DNA from: Uloborus plumipes
Taxonomy: Eukaryota; Arthropoda; Arachnida; Araneae; Uloboridae
Direction of reading: 5' to 3'
NCBI GenBank assembly: GCA_038373865.1
Contig: JAXGGA010001075.1
Span: 62,001-126,000 of the forward strand
DNA: 64,000 bases
The notes below the pieces were generated by a model that was not told where the DNA came from, ran no database searches, and saw only the letters and a program-made list of their open reading frames with translations. This document shows positions 44,270 to 56,067 of the stretch, in pieces. Made by a program: the position numbers and the translations under genes. The number at the start of each line of letters is the position of its first letter. The stretch's first letter is position 1.

Positions 44270-45016
44270 CAGGGCTGCGGAGTCGGAGGAAAAATGGTCG
44301 ACTCCGACTCCGGGATTTTAAAACTTCCGACTCCGACTCCTGCTTTTTTTAATTATTATTATTTTTTTACCGAAATGTGAAGATTGAAAGACCCTAAACA
44401 AAGGTGGAAATATTAAATCCATTTTAAAAGTTTCATTTTTATTCATGGTCGTAGCCAGGACTCACTTTAGGGGGGGGGTAGCAAGCTGGGGTATCCCAGT
44501 TGGAAGTCATGGGAGGTCATTATGACCTCTCAAAAAGTCCAATTTTCTTAAGAATTCTCGCAGGTAATTTCGCCACATTTACCTTAATTCTCGGAGGTCA
44601 CTGTGACCTCCCAAAAAATTCATTTTCTCCAGAGCAAAAGACAAGTACCGCTCTTGTCATTTGACTCCGTACAAAACTAATCCTTTTCGTGTTAAATGGC
44701 CAGACTTTATTTTAACATATTGCATTTTTGCTGCAAATATTTTTTATTCACTTGCATAAGCCCAAACATAGCAATTCGTTTCACAAAGCAGACCTGCCAT
44801 TTTGAAGCCCTTTTTGATGATCCTAGATGCTTAGGATTTGGATATTGGACGCTGAAAATTTGTATTTGTTAGTTTCAACGATATGTTTTTGCCTCTATAA
44901 AATTTTATCCAAATCGGAGGTGGTCGGAGTCGGAGTCAGAGTCGACATGTTTTTCAGTGACTCCGACTCCGACTCCTTTGGTCCAAAATCAGTCCGACTC
45001 CGACTCCGCAGCCCTG
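44270..45016. mobile_element. hAT MITE (CAGGGCTGCGGAGTCGGA ends)
   Basis: The ends CAGGGCTGCGGAGTCGGA and TCCGACTCCGCAGCCCTG are inverted, and CGTTTGAG is duplicated exactly at 44262-44269 and 45017-45024. Subterminal zones are tandem GACTCC repeats. It is 747 bp and non-coding. Confidence 0.92.
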
Positions 45017-45024
45017 CGTTTGAG

Positions 45025-45469
45025 ACTTTCGTTGGTGGATTCTTTCTTCACAGTATTTGGTGCTAATATGAGTCAGTGGATGGGTATTTTCTCCTGAAGA
45101 TAATTCCATGAAAACCTTAGATTATTAACACATAGATACGCAAACGGCGTGGATGTTGACTCTTTAATCTTCGCGGGGAAAGTCAGGGGAAATCACGTGA
45201 CTAGATTATCCACGGAGGAGCGCGCGTTTCGTATTGCCGTGTTAATTCACGCAGGGATTTGAAAACTTCAACTTTTTGCCTTTTGCTAGAAATGTTTTGG
45301 CACAATTATTTTCAATCCTCCGCAAGTGTATAGTTTAAAGATTAATGGACAAGTGTTTTTTTTTTTTTTCTTTTTTAATTTCTTTAGTAAATTTCAGAGT
45401 TACGCTGGTTTAAAAAGGATCCTAAAGGTCACCCTCATTTAGAAAGAGAGTGTATTTCATACGTATTTT
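45025..45469. other. No gene seen
   Basis: Unremarkable DNA with a T-run at 45357-45372. Confidence 0.45.
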
Positions 45470-45929
45470 CGCAACATGATAAATTGCAGTCCACAGAAAA
45501 CCCCGTTGTTTGTGCCTTCATTAAAAGTTTGAGAAGCTTTCTTTCACCATTTTCATTATTTGTTTTATTCTGTTTCATCTAGCAACCACGTTTTATTATA
45601 ACAATGGGTTTCATATTTAATCACATCAGCGTAAATTTAAATTTTTATGGCATATTGCAAACGAGTTTTGGCAATACGTTAGAATTATTATTGTTTTTTG
45701 AAATGCTAAAGACATCGATCAAAATGAAGTTATTATTGTGTGATTTTACAGTGCGTATTGTTTAAATAAGGTTGTGTTTTTTAAAATAAATTACGCCTGT
45801 TCTAAATGCGTAATTGCAACCAACGTTTTACTTTTCAAGTTTATCCAAATAAATACTTCGAACTTTAGAAGAAAACACGGTTTTACAAATCTTTTTTTTT
45901 TTACCGAGCGGAGCTCGGTCGCCCAGGTA
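45470..45929 (+). mobile_element. Helitron-like 3' copy, 5' truncated
   Basis: It matches 9410-10269 over its length except that it lacks the SINE. It ends with hairpin ACCGAGC-GGA-GCTCGGT (45903-45919) and CGCCCAGGTA. The 5' start (TCTAATATC) is missing. Confidence 0.65.
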
Positions 45930-46333
45930 TTGTATATAAAGCAAGGTAAGAAAACAAATTAGCTTTAAGCTTTTGTGAAATGTCTTTACATCCATAAGCT
46001 CACTTCTATTGCATTAGAAACAGGGTTTCTTGTAACTCCGAAAACAAATGTCTGTAGTATTATCTTTTAAATTAGGTAAATATTAAATTATCTTTATAAA
46101 TTTGGGGATAGTTGGTTAATTGTTATATGAGAATCAAAATAGAGTGAAATGAAGAGAAAACAAAATTTGAATTACATTCTTATTTCTATTAAAGTTATTT
46201 AAAAAGAAACATTTATCTCGGATTTTTTACTCCCTATGAAAAGAGATGGTATCTTAAAATCAGGTGCCTGTCTATTTTTGTCAGCTCACTCTTTTCTGAA
46301 AGTATATAAAAATCTTATATATTGTCTTTTATC

Positions 46334-47998
46334 AGGGCTCTGTCCAGGATTTTTGACAAGGTCCGTTTTTTTTGTGAAAAACTAAATAATTTTGTGAAAA
46401 ATCACGTAATTTAATGAAAATCAAACAATTTTTAAGAAAAAAAGCAAAAAAAAAAAAGTTTTTTTTTTCTTTTTTTTAAATTTCATAAAAAATAAAAATG
46501 CATTTCATTTATTTTCCTCTAAAACAGCGTCTTAAACATCAAAAATGCGAAAAATCTAATTCCTGTAGCGGATGCAAAGAGATTGCAGTTTTCCAAGTGA
46601 TGGCATCAAAAGCATAAAAATGTCATATAAACGAGTTCACTTTAGTAAAAAAATTTTATAACTGCATTTTAAAGGTCTATGATAAACATGTTATTAATAT
46701 CTGTTAACACAATAGATGCAAAAATAAAATGAAACGATGTTTAATATTTAGACTCATAAAAAGCAGTAATTTTGCTTTCAAACTTTAAAATAATGATCTA
46801 AACAAAAAATAAAACGAATTTTCATTTATTGCCTCCTAAAAAAGAGTGATTAGCTGGAAAATAAGTAAAATTTGATTTTCATGCTGGATGCAGAGATGGC
46901 ATTTTTCAAAATGAAAACATCATAAGTATAAAAACGGTAAATAAAATAATTTATTAAAGTCAAATATTTCATCATGTTTATCTGATGAATGTCTTTTATA
47001 ATCACCGACAAATTCGCCAAAAATTCGGAGGAAAAAATACGAAAGTAGGGAGACATAGCAAAACAGACAATACCAAACTTCCAATATGAACAGACTAAAA
47101 ATACATTAATTATTCATGAAGATAACCAAAACACCACCCTTGTAGGCATAAAAAAAATAATAATAATTTTCTGCCAAAATAAGGTCAATAGGTCGCACCA
47201 AAGACGTTAGATAGCGATAATTTTAAATAGCTGGTCACTCTGTCAGAAGCAATCCCATTTTTTCTCCAACCCTAGCTATCTGTTTACAGTTCTAAGTTCA
47301 TTGCAATTATTATTACTACTAAGATACTGTCCAAAATTTTTTCGTGCTACCTCAGCCGCATCTGCGCACGCCCCAAGTCTCTTCTGACTTTCTCGAAATA
47401 GGGGGGAAATGCAAGGAGGAAGTAACAAGCGAACAAAAGCTGAAGGCATCCTAAACTTATCTCCCCTTTTGCAAATTTTAAGCATTAGTGGCTGCCAGGC
47501 ACACGCTACGCAAACAGTAATTGCAGTTATTATTAATTCCTTTTTGTTTAAATCAAGAGCAGGGAGGAAAATCCTTACTCTGCATTTCCAGAGAAATCTA
47601 TAACAGCAACATCGCAGCAAGCCATTTTGATTTGCATATGATAAAACAAATAAGCAGAACTATTAAAGCAAAACAATAACCTTTTTTCGTTGTTAATTTC
47701 TTTTAAAGAAGAAGGAGCATAGTACAGCACAGCACGCAGGAAGTGTGCCAAATTTTTTTTTCGTAAAAGTGGCGAATAAGCGATTACCTTCTTTAACTTC
47801 AGAAAAGGCCCAAAAATTATGGGCTCTTACACAGAAATATGCTATGAGTTATTTTGATTTCAGATTTGCTTTTCGAATGGATAATGGGTGAAATGTCCGT
47901 TTTGTTTGATCAGCATTTTGTGCAGGGTCCGTTTTGCTTGATCGCATTTTTGTGAAGGGTCCGTTAACGGACTCGAATTTCCTCTGGCCAGACCCCTG
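46334..47998. mobile_element. Probable hAT-type element (CAGGGCTCTGTCCAGGA)
   Basis: The left end CAGGGCTCTGTCCAGGA and the right end TCTGGCCAGACCCCTG are imperfectly inverted. Words TTTTTGTGAA and GGTCCGTTTT occur near both ends. The flanking 8-mers do not match clearly, so the boundary is less certain. A copy of the 210-bp repeat family (47326-47520) lies inside. Confidence 0.55.
47326..47520 (+). repeat. Interspersed repeat of about 210 bp, copy 1
   Basis: It is shared with 52258-52468 and 62643-62853. Common words are TTTCTCGAAATAGGGGGGAA, GTGGCTGCCAGGC and ACGCAAACAG. Its ends are ACTGTC- and -CAGTAA-like. Confidence 0.75.
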
Positions 47999-48337
47999 TT
48001 TATATATTATAATTTTCAGGGTGAAAAAATTACAAACCTTAACCTGTCATTTTATTAATATTTTTTCTTTTTTAAACTTATATAAACATACTTTATTTAT
48101 TTATTTTTAAATAAGAATCGTGGTTGAAAGTAAAAAATTAATAGTTTTCTTTTTACAATTTGTACAAATATGAACACTATAGTAACAGGTTTAACTTTCC
48201 TGGACTTTTCTGCACACCCATCTTTTAGTGTAGTGACCTAAAATTTCCTCATACTTTTTACAGTAAAAGTTCATTTATCCGGTTAAGTAGTTAAGTAACC
48301 GGAATGCTCAAGTAACCAGAAAATCATGTCCGCAAAT

Positions 48338-48957
48338 CAGGGCTCGAAAATTATATTGCCCGACATGCCCGGGGCATGTAAAATTTCTGATCGGGCATGA
48401 ATCTTCAACCCTTACATGCTCAGCTGGCCATGTAATTTTACGATCAAATATTTCTTTCCTAAACTTTGTTATTTCGTATTTTGGAAAAAAAATTACCATA
48501 TATGTTAAGATTAAAATAATTCTTAATTCAGACATAAAACTGCTAATTTAATATTTTGTCTGATTAACATGTTGACTGCCCAAGTAGGAGATAATGATAA
48601 TTTGCAGTATATTATTTTAGTTGACAGAATAGAATTTGAGTTAGCTTGTATGTGATTTGCTGTTTTCCTCCAGATTAGAATTTGTCTTTTACAATGACAT
48701 TAATATGGATATTTGACTTTTGAGGAGATGAAAGTAAAAGCTAACTGACATGTACATTGTTTTTAGCCCAGCTCATATGCTACGTATGTTTTGTAGCTTG
48801 GCAATCAACGTCTTAACACTATACAACAAATTCAAATGTTTTTATGTATAAACAACAAAAATAAAATTGGGCATGTAAAAATTTTGCTCGGGCATGTACT
48901 TTTTAGACAAACATGCCCGGCAGGGCATGTAAAATTTTAAAGATTTTTCGAGCCCTG
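48338..48957. mobile_element. hAT MITE with GGGCATGT subterminal repeats
   Basis: The ends CAGGGCTCGAAAAT and TTTTTCGAGCCCTG are inverted, and CCGCAAAT is duplicated exactly at 48330-48337 and 48958-48965. GCATGT/ACATGC words cluster at both ends. It is 620 bp. Confidence 0.92.
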
Positions 48958-49050
48958 CCGCAAATTTTAAACGCGACAAAAAAAGTTGATTTTCCGGCTT
49001 TGAACCTCGTTTTTTTCACTAAATTGCTTGAGTTATAGACAAGTATCGTA

Positions 49051-49581
49051 CATATTCTTGTATAAGTCGATCCCGCATATAAGACGAACCCTCCTCCTCC
49101 CACTATTATTAGGAAAATCGGAAACAAAAAGAATCGAGAATCCGCGTATAAGTCAATCCCTCACTTCAAAAAATAAAAAAAACGGCTCAAAAAGCAAGGA
49201 CTGTTGTTCAAAAAACTGAATGCAGTCAGGGACGTCATTTCAAAATTTTCCAGGGGGGGGGGGGGGGCAAAGCGCACATAACACAATGTAAAATTCACCT
49301 AAAAGTGGCAGAAACCACGCCCACTTATATGCCAAGACATTGATTTCCCAAAGTCTGGGGGGGGGGGGGGGGCATTTGACCTCCCCCCCCCCGTTGACCA
49401 TTCCCGTATTATAAATGGAGCGATTTTTATTCTTTTTCACAACAAGTGCTCATTTCTGCAATCGCAATTTCTGCAAAGGACTCGCTTTCACAGCAATTTT
49501 TTTGCCCGTATAAGTTGACCCCCTAACTTTCAGCTTTATTTTTTATACTTAATTTCTCGACTTATACACGAGTATACATGG
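49051..49581. mobile_element. mariner/Tigger-type MITE (GTATAAGTCG)
   Basis: CATATTCTTGTATAAGTCGA at the left and, inverted, CCATGTATACTCGTGTATAA at the right share the end GTATAAGTCG, and TA flanks both. GTATAAGTCAATCCC-like words repeat inside. A CAGGGACGTCATTTC-type hAT MITE fragment (about 49229-49410) with long G-runs lies within it. Confidence 0.6.
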
Positions 49582-49925
49582 TATTTGCGTTATTTATGTG
49601 GGAAACATACATATTGTTTGAAATTTTCGAGTAAATTCTTACTTTTTCGAAAATTGGCAAAGAATTGACAATTTTTTAGAAATTGAAGTTAAAATCGGAC
49701 AAACATCGTTCCTAGTTTTCAAGATTTTAGATAAAACACTCCATTTTAAAGCATCTTTACATTAGCTAAGGTGAAAAAATGAACCAGAATTTACTCATGC
49801 TCAACTACATGGAAAATTCGCATGTCAGGAATTCAGTTTCCCGAGTGTTCCGGATAGTTGAGGGCTGTATTTAAAAAAATTCCTGAATTGACCAATTAAA
49901 CAATAAGTTTGGAAATTCTTTTTCT

Positions 49926-50545
49926 TCAGTGGCACGCCAGGTTGAGGTGGGCCCTGACCTTGTCAAGAATTTTCTTCTGTGCCTCTCTCTTTTGGCCATG
50001 GGCTTCCAGTTTTTTTACTCTTGTGGTGGAAAAAACATTCTCTAGGTAATCAACCCAACTTAAGTTGGGTCGACCCATGGTTCTAGCTCCAGTAGATTTA
50101 ACCAAAAAAATTAATGTTTGTTGACCATTCACTGTTTAATCTCATGGTCATAACGTGTGGTCAGCAGATTTAAATCTTTGAATTTTTATGAATTTGACTA
50201 CATCATGTTCTTTAAGGGGGTAATACGCTTGGAAAATTCGTTCAGCTCAATTCCCAAGTCTCTCACAACTTCAATTTTTTATTCAACTACCTTTCAGAAA
50301 TGGCATAGCTAATGGATATTTTCTGGTGTAAGTTGCAGTTGAATTGGCACTTGCGTTGAACGAATTTTCTTATGTGTGATAACTACCTTTAAAAGCGCAA
50401 TACACAAATTGGAGCACCTGTGCCAAACACTATCAATTTGTTTTAATCCAAAGATGGCTCTTAAAATATGCCGTTCGAAGAAGCAAAGAGCACTTTGATT
50501 GTTTTGTGTCATAGTCCAGATTTCTGAGGAGTACAGATCTAATAA
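49926..50545 (-). pseudogene. Non-LTR retrotransposon reverse-transcriptase C-terminus
   Basis: The minus strand carries the end of a LINE ORF2. Near 50500 it reads SSEIWTMTQNNQSALCFFER, then HILRAIFGLKQID, which corresponds to GSETWTMTKKDE…FERKILRRIFGP in many LINEs. Farther on (49926-50132) GRPNLSWVDYLE and REAQKKILDKVRAH match the GRPxLRWxDxVE…W…A..HPGL C-terminus. Stops and frame changes separate the two parts, and the RT core is absent. Host-independent function is lost. No poly(A) or target duplication was found. Confidence 0.72.
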
Positions 50546-52257
50546 GAGATAAAAATATATGAAGTTTTTCTTTTGATTAAGTTTGAATTTAAGTTCATTT
50601 AAAAATCATAAAAGCATTTTTAAATTCATAGAAGCATCTAATGGCAGCACTAATTATCTGCATTTCAGAAGTGATATTGCTAATGTTAACATTAGAGCCC
50701 TGATAAATAACACTAGCAACTTTGGGGTGGATTTGAGGAAGAGAAAACACCTCTTTATTTATTTATATATGTACATAAGGTGTATATTATGGTTGTTAGG
50801 ATTTGCCATTCCAAAAAAAATTCAGTTTAGATTACTTATTCCAGCTTTACTATAAAAAATGATTTTTATGTATTTTTTATAGGTGGTTTGAAAGTTATTT
50901 ACAATTTTTATGGAAATAACTCGAATATCTATGGAGACAATGCACCCCTTCTCCTCAATTATTTAATTTCCTCTTTTTTTTTGCAATGTCTTTCATTGCA
51001 AAAGGGTCTATGTACTTTAAAATGTGCATTTTTTTGCTAAATGGCATCAAATTTACATAGAAATAATCCACTTTTATAATAAGTGACACAAGCTTTTAGG
51101 CTTTCATTTTAAGCCTTTGTTTCTTCATTTCCTCCATAAATGCGAGAAACATAATGCAAAAAGTTCTGTGATATCTCATTCTGTTTGAATGAAAACCGAA
51201 GAACAAGCGCAGATACAGACTAGAAAATGGACGGTGGTCAGAACCCCCCCCCCCCCCCAAAATTTTCAAACCTCAAAAGTTTTAAAAAAGTATTCAACTA
51301 AAAAAAAAAGATTTCAAGGTTTGATGGTCGGAGGTCCCCCGCCCCCTCTTGAAGTTGTGACGGGTCTGAGGTTTTTGATGATATAAAGAAAAATTAGAAT
51401 AATAAAAATAAAAAAAATCGTTTGAATAAACTTGAACAGTTCTGCTCACTATTTCGCCAAAGGAGTTTTTTTCTATCTTTTCAACTTAAAACTTAAATTA
51501 TTCCGTCTCTCCTGCTGGTCTATAATCTTTAACGGGATAACAAAATTTATGGCACTTGTCATTAAGATTCTTTTATCATGGAAAAAGAAAGAAGATCGTC
51601 TCCTTTACGCCATAAAACAAGTGTGTGGTCCCCTTTTGGGCTTACTGTGAACAACTTAGCAAAAGTATACGAATTTTAGAAAACTTCTATCTCTTAACAT
51701 ATTGATCACAGTAATAAGATACAGATGTTTAAATCAGTTATTGTTATTATCAATGAAAAGGTGATGAGTTAATGAAAATGCATTCTTTGTTTTCTGGATG
51801 CGAATGTTTTGTACTATATTTCCCGACCGACCCCTATAGCACATAAGCAATTTATCGCACATAAGCAATTTATCCTTGCACTCCTTTATGTTCCTTCCTT
51901 CGGTCCCAGGGATCCCACACGTCACTTTAATGCAAAAAGTGATGAGATAACTGTTCTCTCTCCAGATTTAGTTGATGATTGTGTATGTTTTTTTTTTTTT
52001 TGAAATGATTAATTGGTTTTATTGTAGCCATGAAATAGCTACTGTATTTTTTTGAAAATTTGTGTTTTATTTAAGTTGGTTTTTCACTTCAATCATATTT
52101 TAGCACATAGCTTATTTGATCATTTTCCATTCAGCTTTGGTTGTTTTTAATGATATTTATATTGCATAATGTTTCATATTTCAAGAAAAAATTTTTGTTG
52201 GTTTATTGATTTTTTTTTCCTTTGAAAATTCAAATAGAGAAGAAATTGCCTTTAAAT
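50546..52257. other. AT-rich DNA, no gene seen
   Basis: C-runs occur at 51245-51260. A short perfect tandem duplication (CACATAAGCAATTTATC) is at 51840-51873. No supported gene is present. Confidence 0.45.
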
Positions 52258-52468
52258 ACTGTTTAAAAATTTTTCGCGAAACCTCCGTCGAATCTGCGCA
52301 CGCGCCAAGTCTCTTCGGACTTCCTCGAAATAGGGGGGAAATGCAACGAGGAAGTAGCAAGCGAACAAAAACGGAAGGCATCGGATAGTGCACATCCTAA
52401 ACCTGTCTCTCCTTTTTCAAATGGAAGCGTTTGTGGCTGCCAGGCGCACAATACGCAAACAGACAGTA
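52258..52468 (+). repeat. Interspersed repeat of about 210 bp, copy 2
   Basis: See the copies at 47326 and 62643. It has ACTGTTT- and -AGACAGTA ends and the shared TCGAAATAGGGGGGAAATGC core. Confidence 0.75.
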
Positions 52469-53232
52469 CATTTGTTCACTTTTGCATAGAAGGAAAGTAG
52501 TTGATTAAAGTATAGCAAACATGAAAATGTAACCTTCCACTCGAATTTCAAAACCCTCTCCAATTCTGAGCAAAAGGCACATTTAAGTAGAGAGATTTAG
52601 CATTCCAACTTACTTTAAAAAGGAACAAATTTTGAACTTCTACTTTTCATTAAAAAGTTCATAATTTTTAATTTACTAGTGATTTCGTTACTTTCCGGGT
52701 TTTTTAACAGGCAGTATTCATATTAAGGGACTTCTCAACTTTTTAAAGATGCATAAGGAAAACGGGAAATGAAAATGCGCACTGTTCACTTTTAATCAGC
52801 ATTTTATGTATTTTTTATTTTACTTTAACAGTATCATGTAATATAGTGATGTGTGTAATGTTTACAATGAAACATTATTTCTTTCAAATTAAAGATAATA
52901 GTAGTAACAATAATTAAATAGTAGTAACAATAAAAAATGATAAATAAATTTTCTTGATTTTTTTAAAAAGAAATATGAAACGTAGTTGTGTGATTTGTTT
53001 TTCGTAGATTAAACTTTCAAAAAGAAAAAAAGAACAAAGCTTTGAAATTCTTTAATTATTTTTTCTTCAATTTTTCAAGCATGATGTCGTCATAAATTCT
53101 GATATATTTATTTGAAAAATAATGCAGGAGAGGAGAAAGACTCCTTTCCTTCTTCTCAAAAGCCCATTGATTAACGTGTTGTCCATTACCTCAGCTTCGC
53201 TCTCCTTTCTGTTAGTCCAACATATTCCCAAT
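52469..53232. other. AT-rich DNA, no gene seen
   Basis: Contains a short tandem duplication AATAGTAGTAACAATAA at about 52900-52935. Nothing else is supported. Confidence 0.45.
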
Positions 53233-53643
53233 CATAGGCGGCTGGTGCACCAAGAAATTGGGGGATCAAAAGAAGTTTGTGAGGAGCTTAGGGCGGCACC
53301 TTAAAGCTGTTTTTTGTTTGTTTTGTTTTGTAAAATTTGGCTATATTATTGGATTTTAACAAATGACCTCTAAAAACTTTAATACAGTTTCAAAAGCAGG
53401 ATGGATTTTACTGTAGATATCCCCTTTGCAATTCAAAGTTCCTTTCGTGTGAAATAAGATGAGAAAAAAAAATGTTTCTGTGGTATTTTCAGTTTTTAAT
53501 TTTCATGAAATAAATGAATCCACTCAGTAAATAACCGACCGTTAATTTTTCGCTCTTAAAAGTGAAGGGCCCTTTTACTTTCGAAAGTGAAGGGGAGCAG
53601 CTGCCCCCTTGCCCCCCCCCCCCCTTCGTACAAGCAGCCTATG
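53233..53643. mobile_element. hAT-like MITE, about 410 bp
   Basis: The ends CATAGGCGGCTGGT and ACAAGCAGCCTATG are imperfectly inverted. The flanks TTCCCAAT and CTCCCATT agree at six of eight bases. Confidence 0.6.
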
Positions 53644-53651
53644 CTCCCATT

Positions 53652-54513
53652 TCGTCATAAGACTTGTAACCTCTTGTTTTTTTTTTTCAAACAAACTTTC
53701 TTCACTTCGAACCCCCCCCCCCCGAAAAAAAAATCCTGGCTACGGCCTTGATACTGGGTCCTAATTTCTGTGTTAAAAGCAGAAAATTGCACTCTTTTCA
53801 GCAAAAACAATATTGAGTTCGAAAAGTAATCTGTATAATTTGACCTGCCATCTTTCCAAAATGATCGTGCTATGCTAGAATGACTCCCCCCCCCCCTCCA
53901 TGTTGGTGGTTTTCAAGGTAACGCACTCATGACTGGTTTTTAGGGCATTTTAGTTTACTAGTTTCTTCTGAATGCTATAATTAAATGGCTACTAATTACG
54001 ATCCTGAATAAGGGAAATTAATAAACACAAGTGGTGTAAATTTAAACATTTTATTCTTATGTTTCTTCTTAAAAATTTCTTAAGTAGGTAAAATCGCTTT
54101 GAATGAGGAATAAAAATTTCAACAATATTTATGTGTGCTTTTCATTGACCAGGATTTTAATTTTTTGGAAAGTGTTTTTGGTTTTAATCCAGTAAAAAAT
54201 CTTCAAGTTAACCCCATGTTAATCTTACATGTCAATGTTACAAATAACAAAGTAATTATCCTAAATAATCCTTCACAAATAATTATTTTAGACTTTTTGA
54301 TCACTATAAGTAAATATAATTTTTACTGGGATCGTGAATTAACTTGGACGGGACACTGGGATTTTGTCTGAAAACCGGGAAGCCTGGCAAAAGTACATAA
54401 AGAGATAGTTGATGCCTGATTGGATCAACCACCCAATGGAATAAATTTGATAGAATGTCTGCTTATAATCAGTGGCATACATAATGTCCCTGCAACACCT
54501 TGCGGAGCGTAAT
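53652..54513. other. AT-rich DNA, no gene seen
   Basis: 53700-53750 ends CCTGGCTACGGCCTTG, the likely terminus of a MITE whose other end is not evident. No gene is supported. Confidence 0.4.
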
Positions 54514-54527
54514 GGCGCACGAGGTTT

Positions 54528-54827
54528 CATTTCATTTCATTTCACACTCCAGGGTCCCCCGTACCTACCACAGCTTCGTGGTTTAACCGGGATAGGGCCC
54601 TGAAGAGCGCTCTGTTCTTAATTTTGAACCATAACCTAGGGTCGAGCAAACCCTAGGCCCAGCACCCCCAGAGGTATCATTTCACTTGGAGGACTTTGTG
54701 ACCACGACATTTTTAACGCCTCCCAACCACCATTAATCAAGACGGTGGATCTTTGATCGGCTGGGATCGAACCCGGGTCCCTCCGGACACAAGTCCAATG
54801 CCTTACCGATCAGGCCACCACGGCCCC
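54528..54827 (-). mobile_element. tRNA-derived SINE with perfect 14-bp TSD
   Basis: The minus strand begins with a tRNA-like head: box A TGGCCTGATCGGTAAGGCA and box B GGGTTCGATCCC, spaced as in a tRNA. A body shared with 9662-10064 follows, then a (GAAAT)n tail. GGCGCACGAGGTTT is duplicated exactly at 54514-54527 and 54828-54841. The head keeps near-consensus pol III promoter boxes, so it could still be transcribed. The tail repeat and TSD point to LINE-driven retroposition. Confidence 0.92.
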
Positions 54828-55541
54828 GGCGCACGAGGTTTGAGGGCGCACAATCCTTGAAAATAATGCCTGGGTGATTCTCCAAAAACCTGGCATTTTC
54901 GACTCACAAACTCTATAAAAATAAAAATGCTTTAAAAAAATCTAAAAAAAAAGTTATACTTACTCTTTGTTAGGAGCTTATTAAGAGAAAAATAGAGGGA
55001 ACTCACTTTAAGTATGCTACACCCCCCAAAAAGGGGGGGGGTGGGGTTCAATTTTTTTCAAACCGAGAGAGTGACAAGAAGCACTAAGCGAGCAAACAAA
55101 TGAATTTTATCAAGGATTATCAGAAATTTTACAACAATAACAAAGAAATAACTTCAACATGAATGAAAAACTATGTTTATTGTTGATAAACAGAACTAAT
55201 TTACAACCTCCTTAAACGAACACTGTTTTAAGAGATGCAGCATCCTACAAATTTAATATTTATATGAAGAAAGAAATTTACAATCATAAAATAAAGTTCA
55301 AATTTTTCTAAATTAATACTTTTTTTAATAAATAAGACTCCTTTTCAATATTTTTGTCGCTAATTTATGTGAGACAAGATAAATATTAAAAAACTTTATG
55401 TGTAATACCGTAAAATATAACCCCATAGTATTCATTCTCAAAGAGCACGATAATTGTAATTTCAATTAATATTGTAATTTTTGTGAAATATTTACTTTTA
55501 AATGAAAAATAAAAATGGTAAATAATGATTTCCTTTATCAG

Positions 55542-55682
55542 ACACCTCCCAATAAGGAACGTAACTGTAGGTTCTGTTACTGCTCGTTATTTGGAAGCAA
55601 AAATGCTGTATTACGATTTGAAAAGATATTCCATAGTACTGACAATTTTCCCCAGCTTTGCAGACAAGACAACTTCAGAAAG
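55542..55682 (+). CDS. Putative exon encoding a Cys-rich segment
   Basis: Acceptor TTCCTTTATCAG precedes and donor GTAATT follows an open segment of exactly 47 codons. It reads NKERNCRFCYCSLFGSKN, then FHSTDNFPQLCRQDNFRK. The CxxCxC and later Cys could bind metal. I do not recognise the protein. It may be a host exon or part of the element tentatively bounded at 54872-60601. The frame stays open a little beyond both splice signals, so the boundaries are inferred from consensus only. Confidence 0.35.
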
Positions 55683-56067
55683 GTAATTTACTTCATGCAA
55701 AAAAGCTGTTCTTTAAAATGAATCTACAACAAAAATTTAATGTAACTTCTCTCACCTATTCGAGCAGCGTTAAAGTTAAAAAAATGTCTAACGGACAGAT
55801 TTGTTTTGAAAAATTCGTCTGAAAAACAAGAAATAAATAACTAAATAAAAGAATTATTTTACAATTACATTTTTTAATTTACCGTCTGCCAACTTTTTAT
55901 CATAATCTTAGTTCTGAACTAATGTTTGGTAAATAAATCCATCTATTCTACCGGATGTTTTACCAGTGCTTTAAAAGTAATGCTAGAGTGACTTTTTTTT
56001 TTTTTTTTTGTGCGCCAGGAGAGGGACATTTTAATTAAAAAGGCTGATATTTCTACCCGGAATTATA

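Larger units (their letters stand above)
48261..49867. mobile_element. Tigger-type MITE carrying other insertions
   Basis: The left end CAGTAAAAGTTCATTTATCCGG and the right end, read inverted, CAGCCCTCAACTATCCGG share the Tigger-like CAG…TATCCGG form, with TA outside each. Within it are a hAT MITE (48338-48957) and a mariner-type MITE (49051-49581). Confidence 0.6.
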
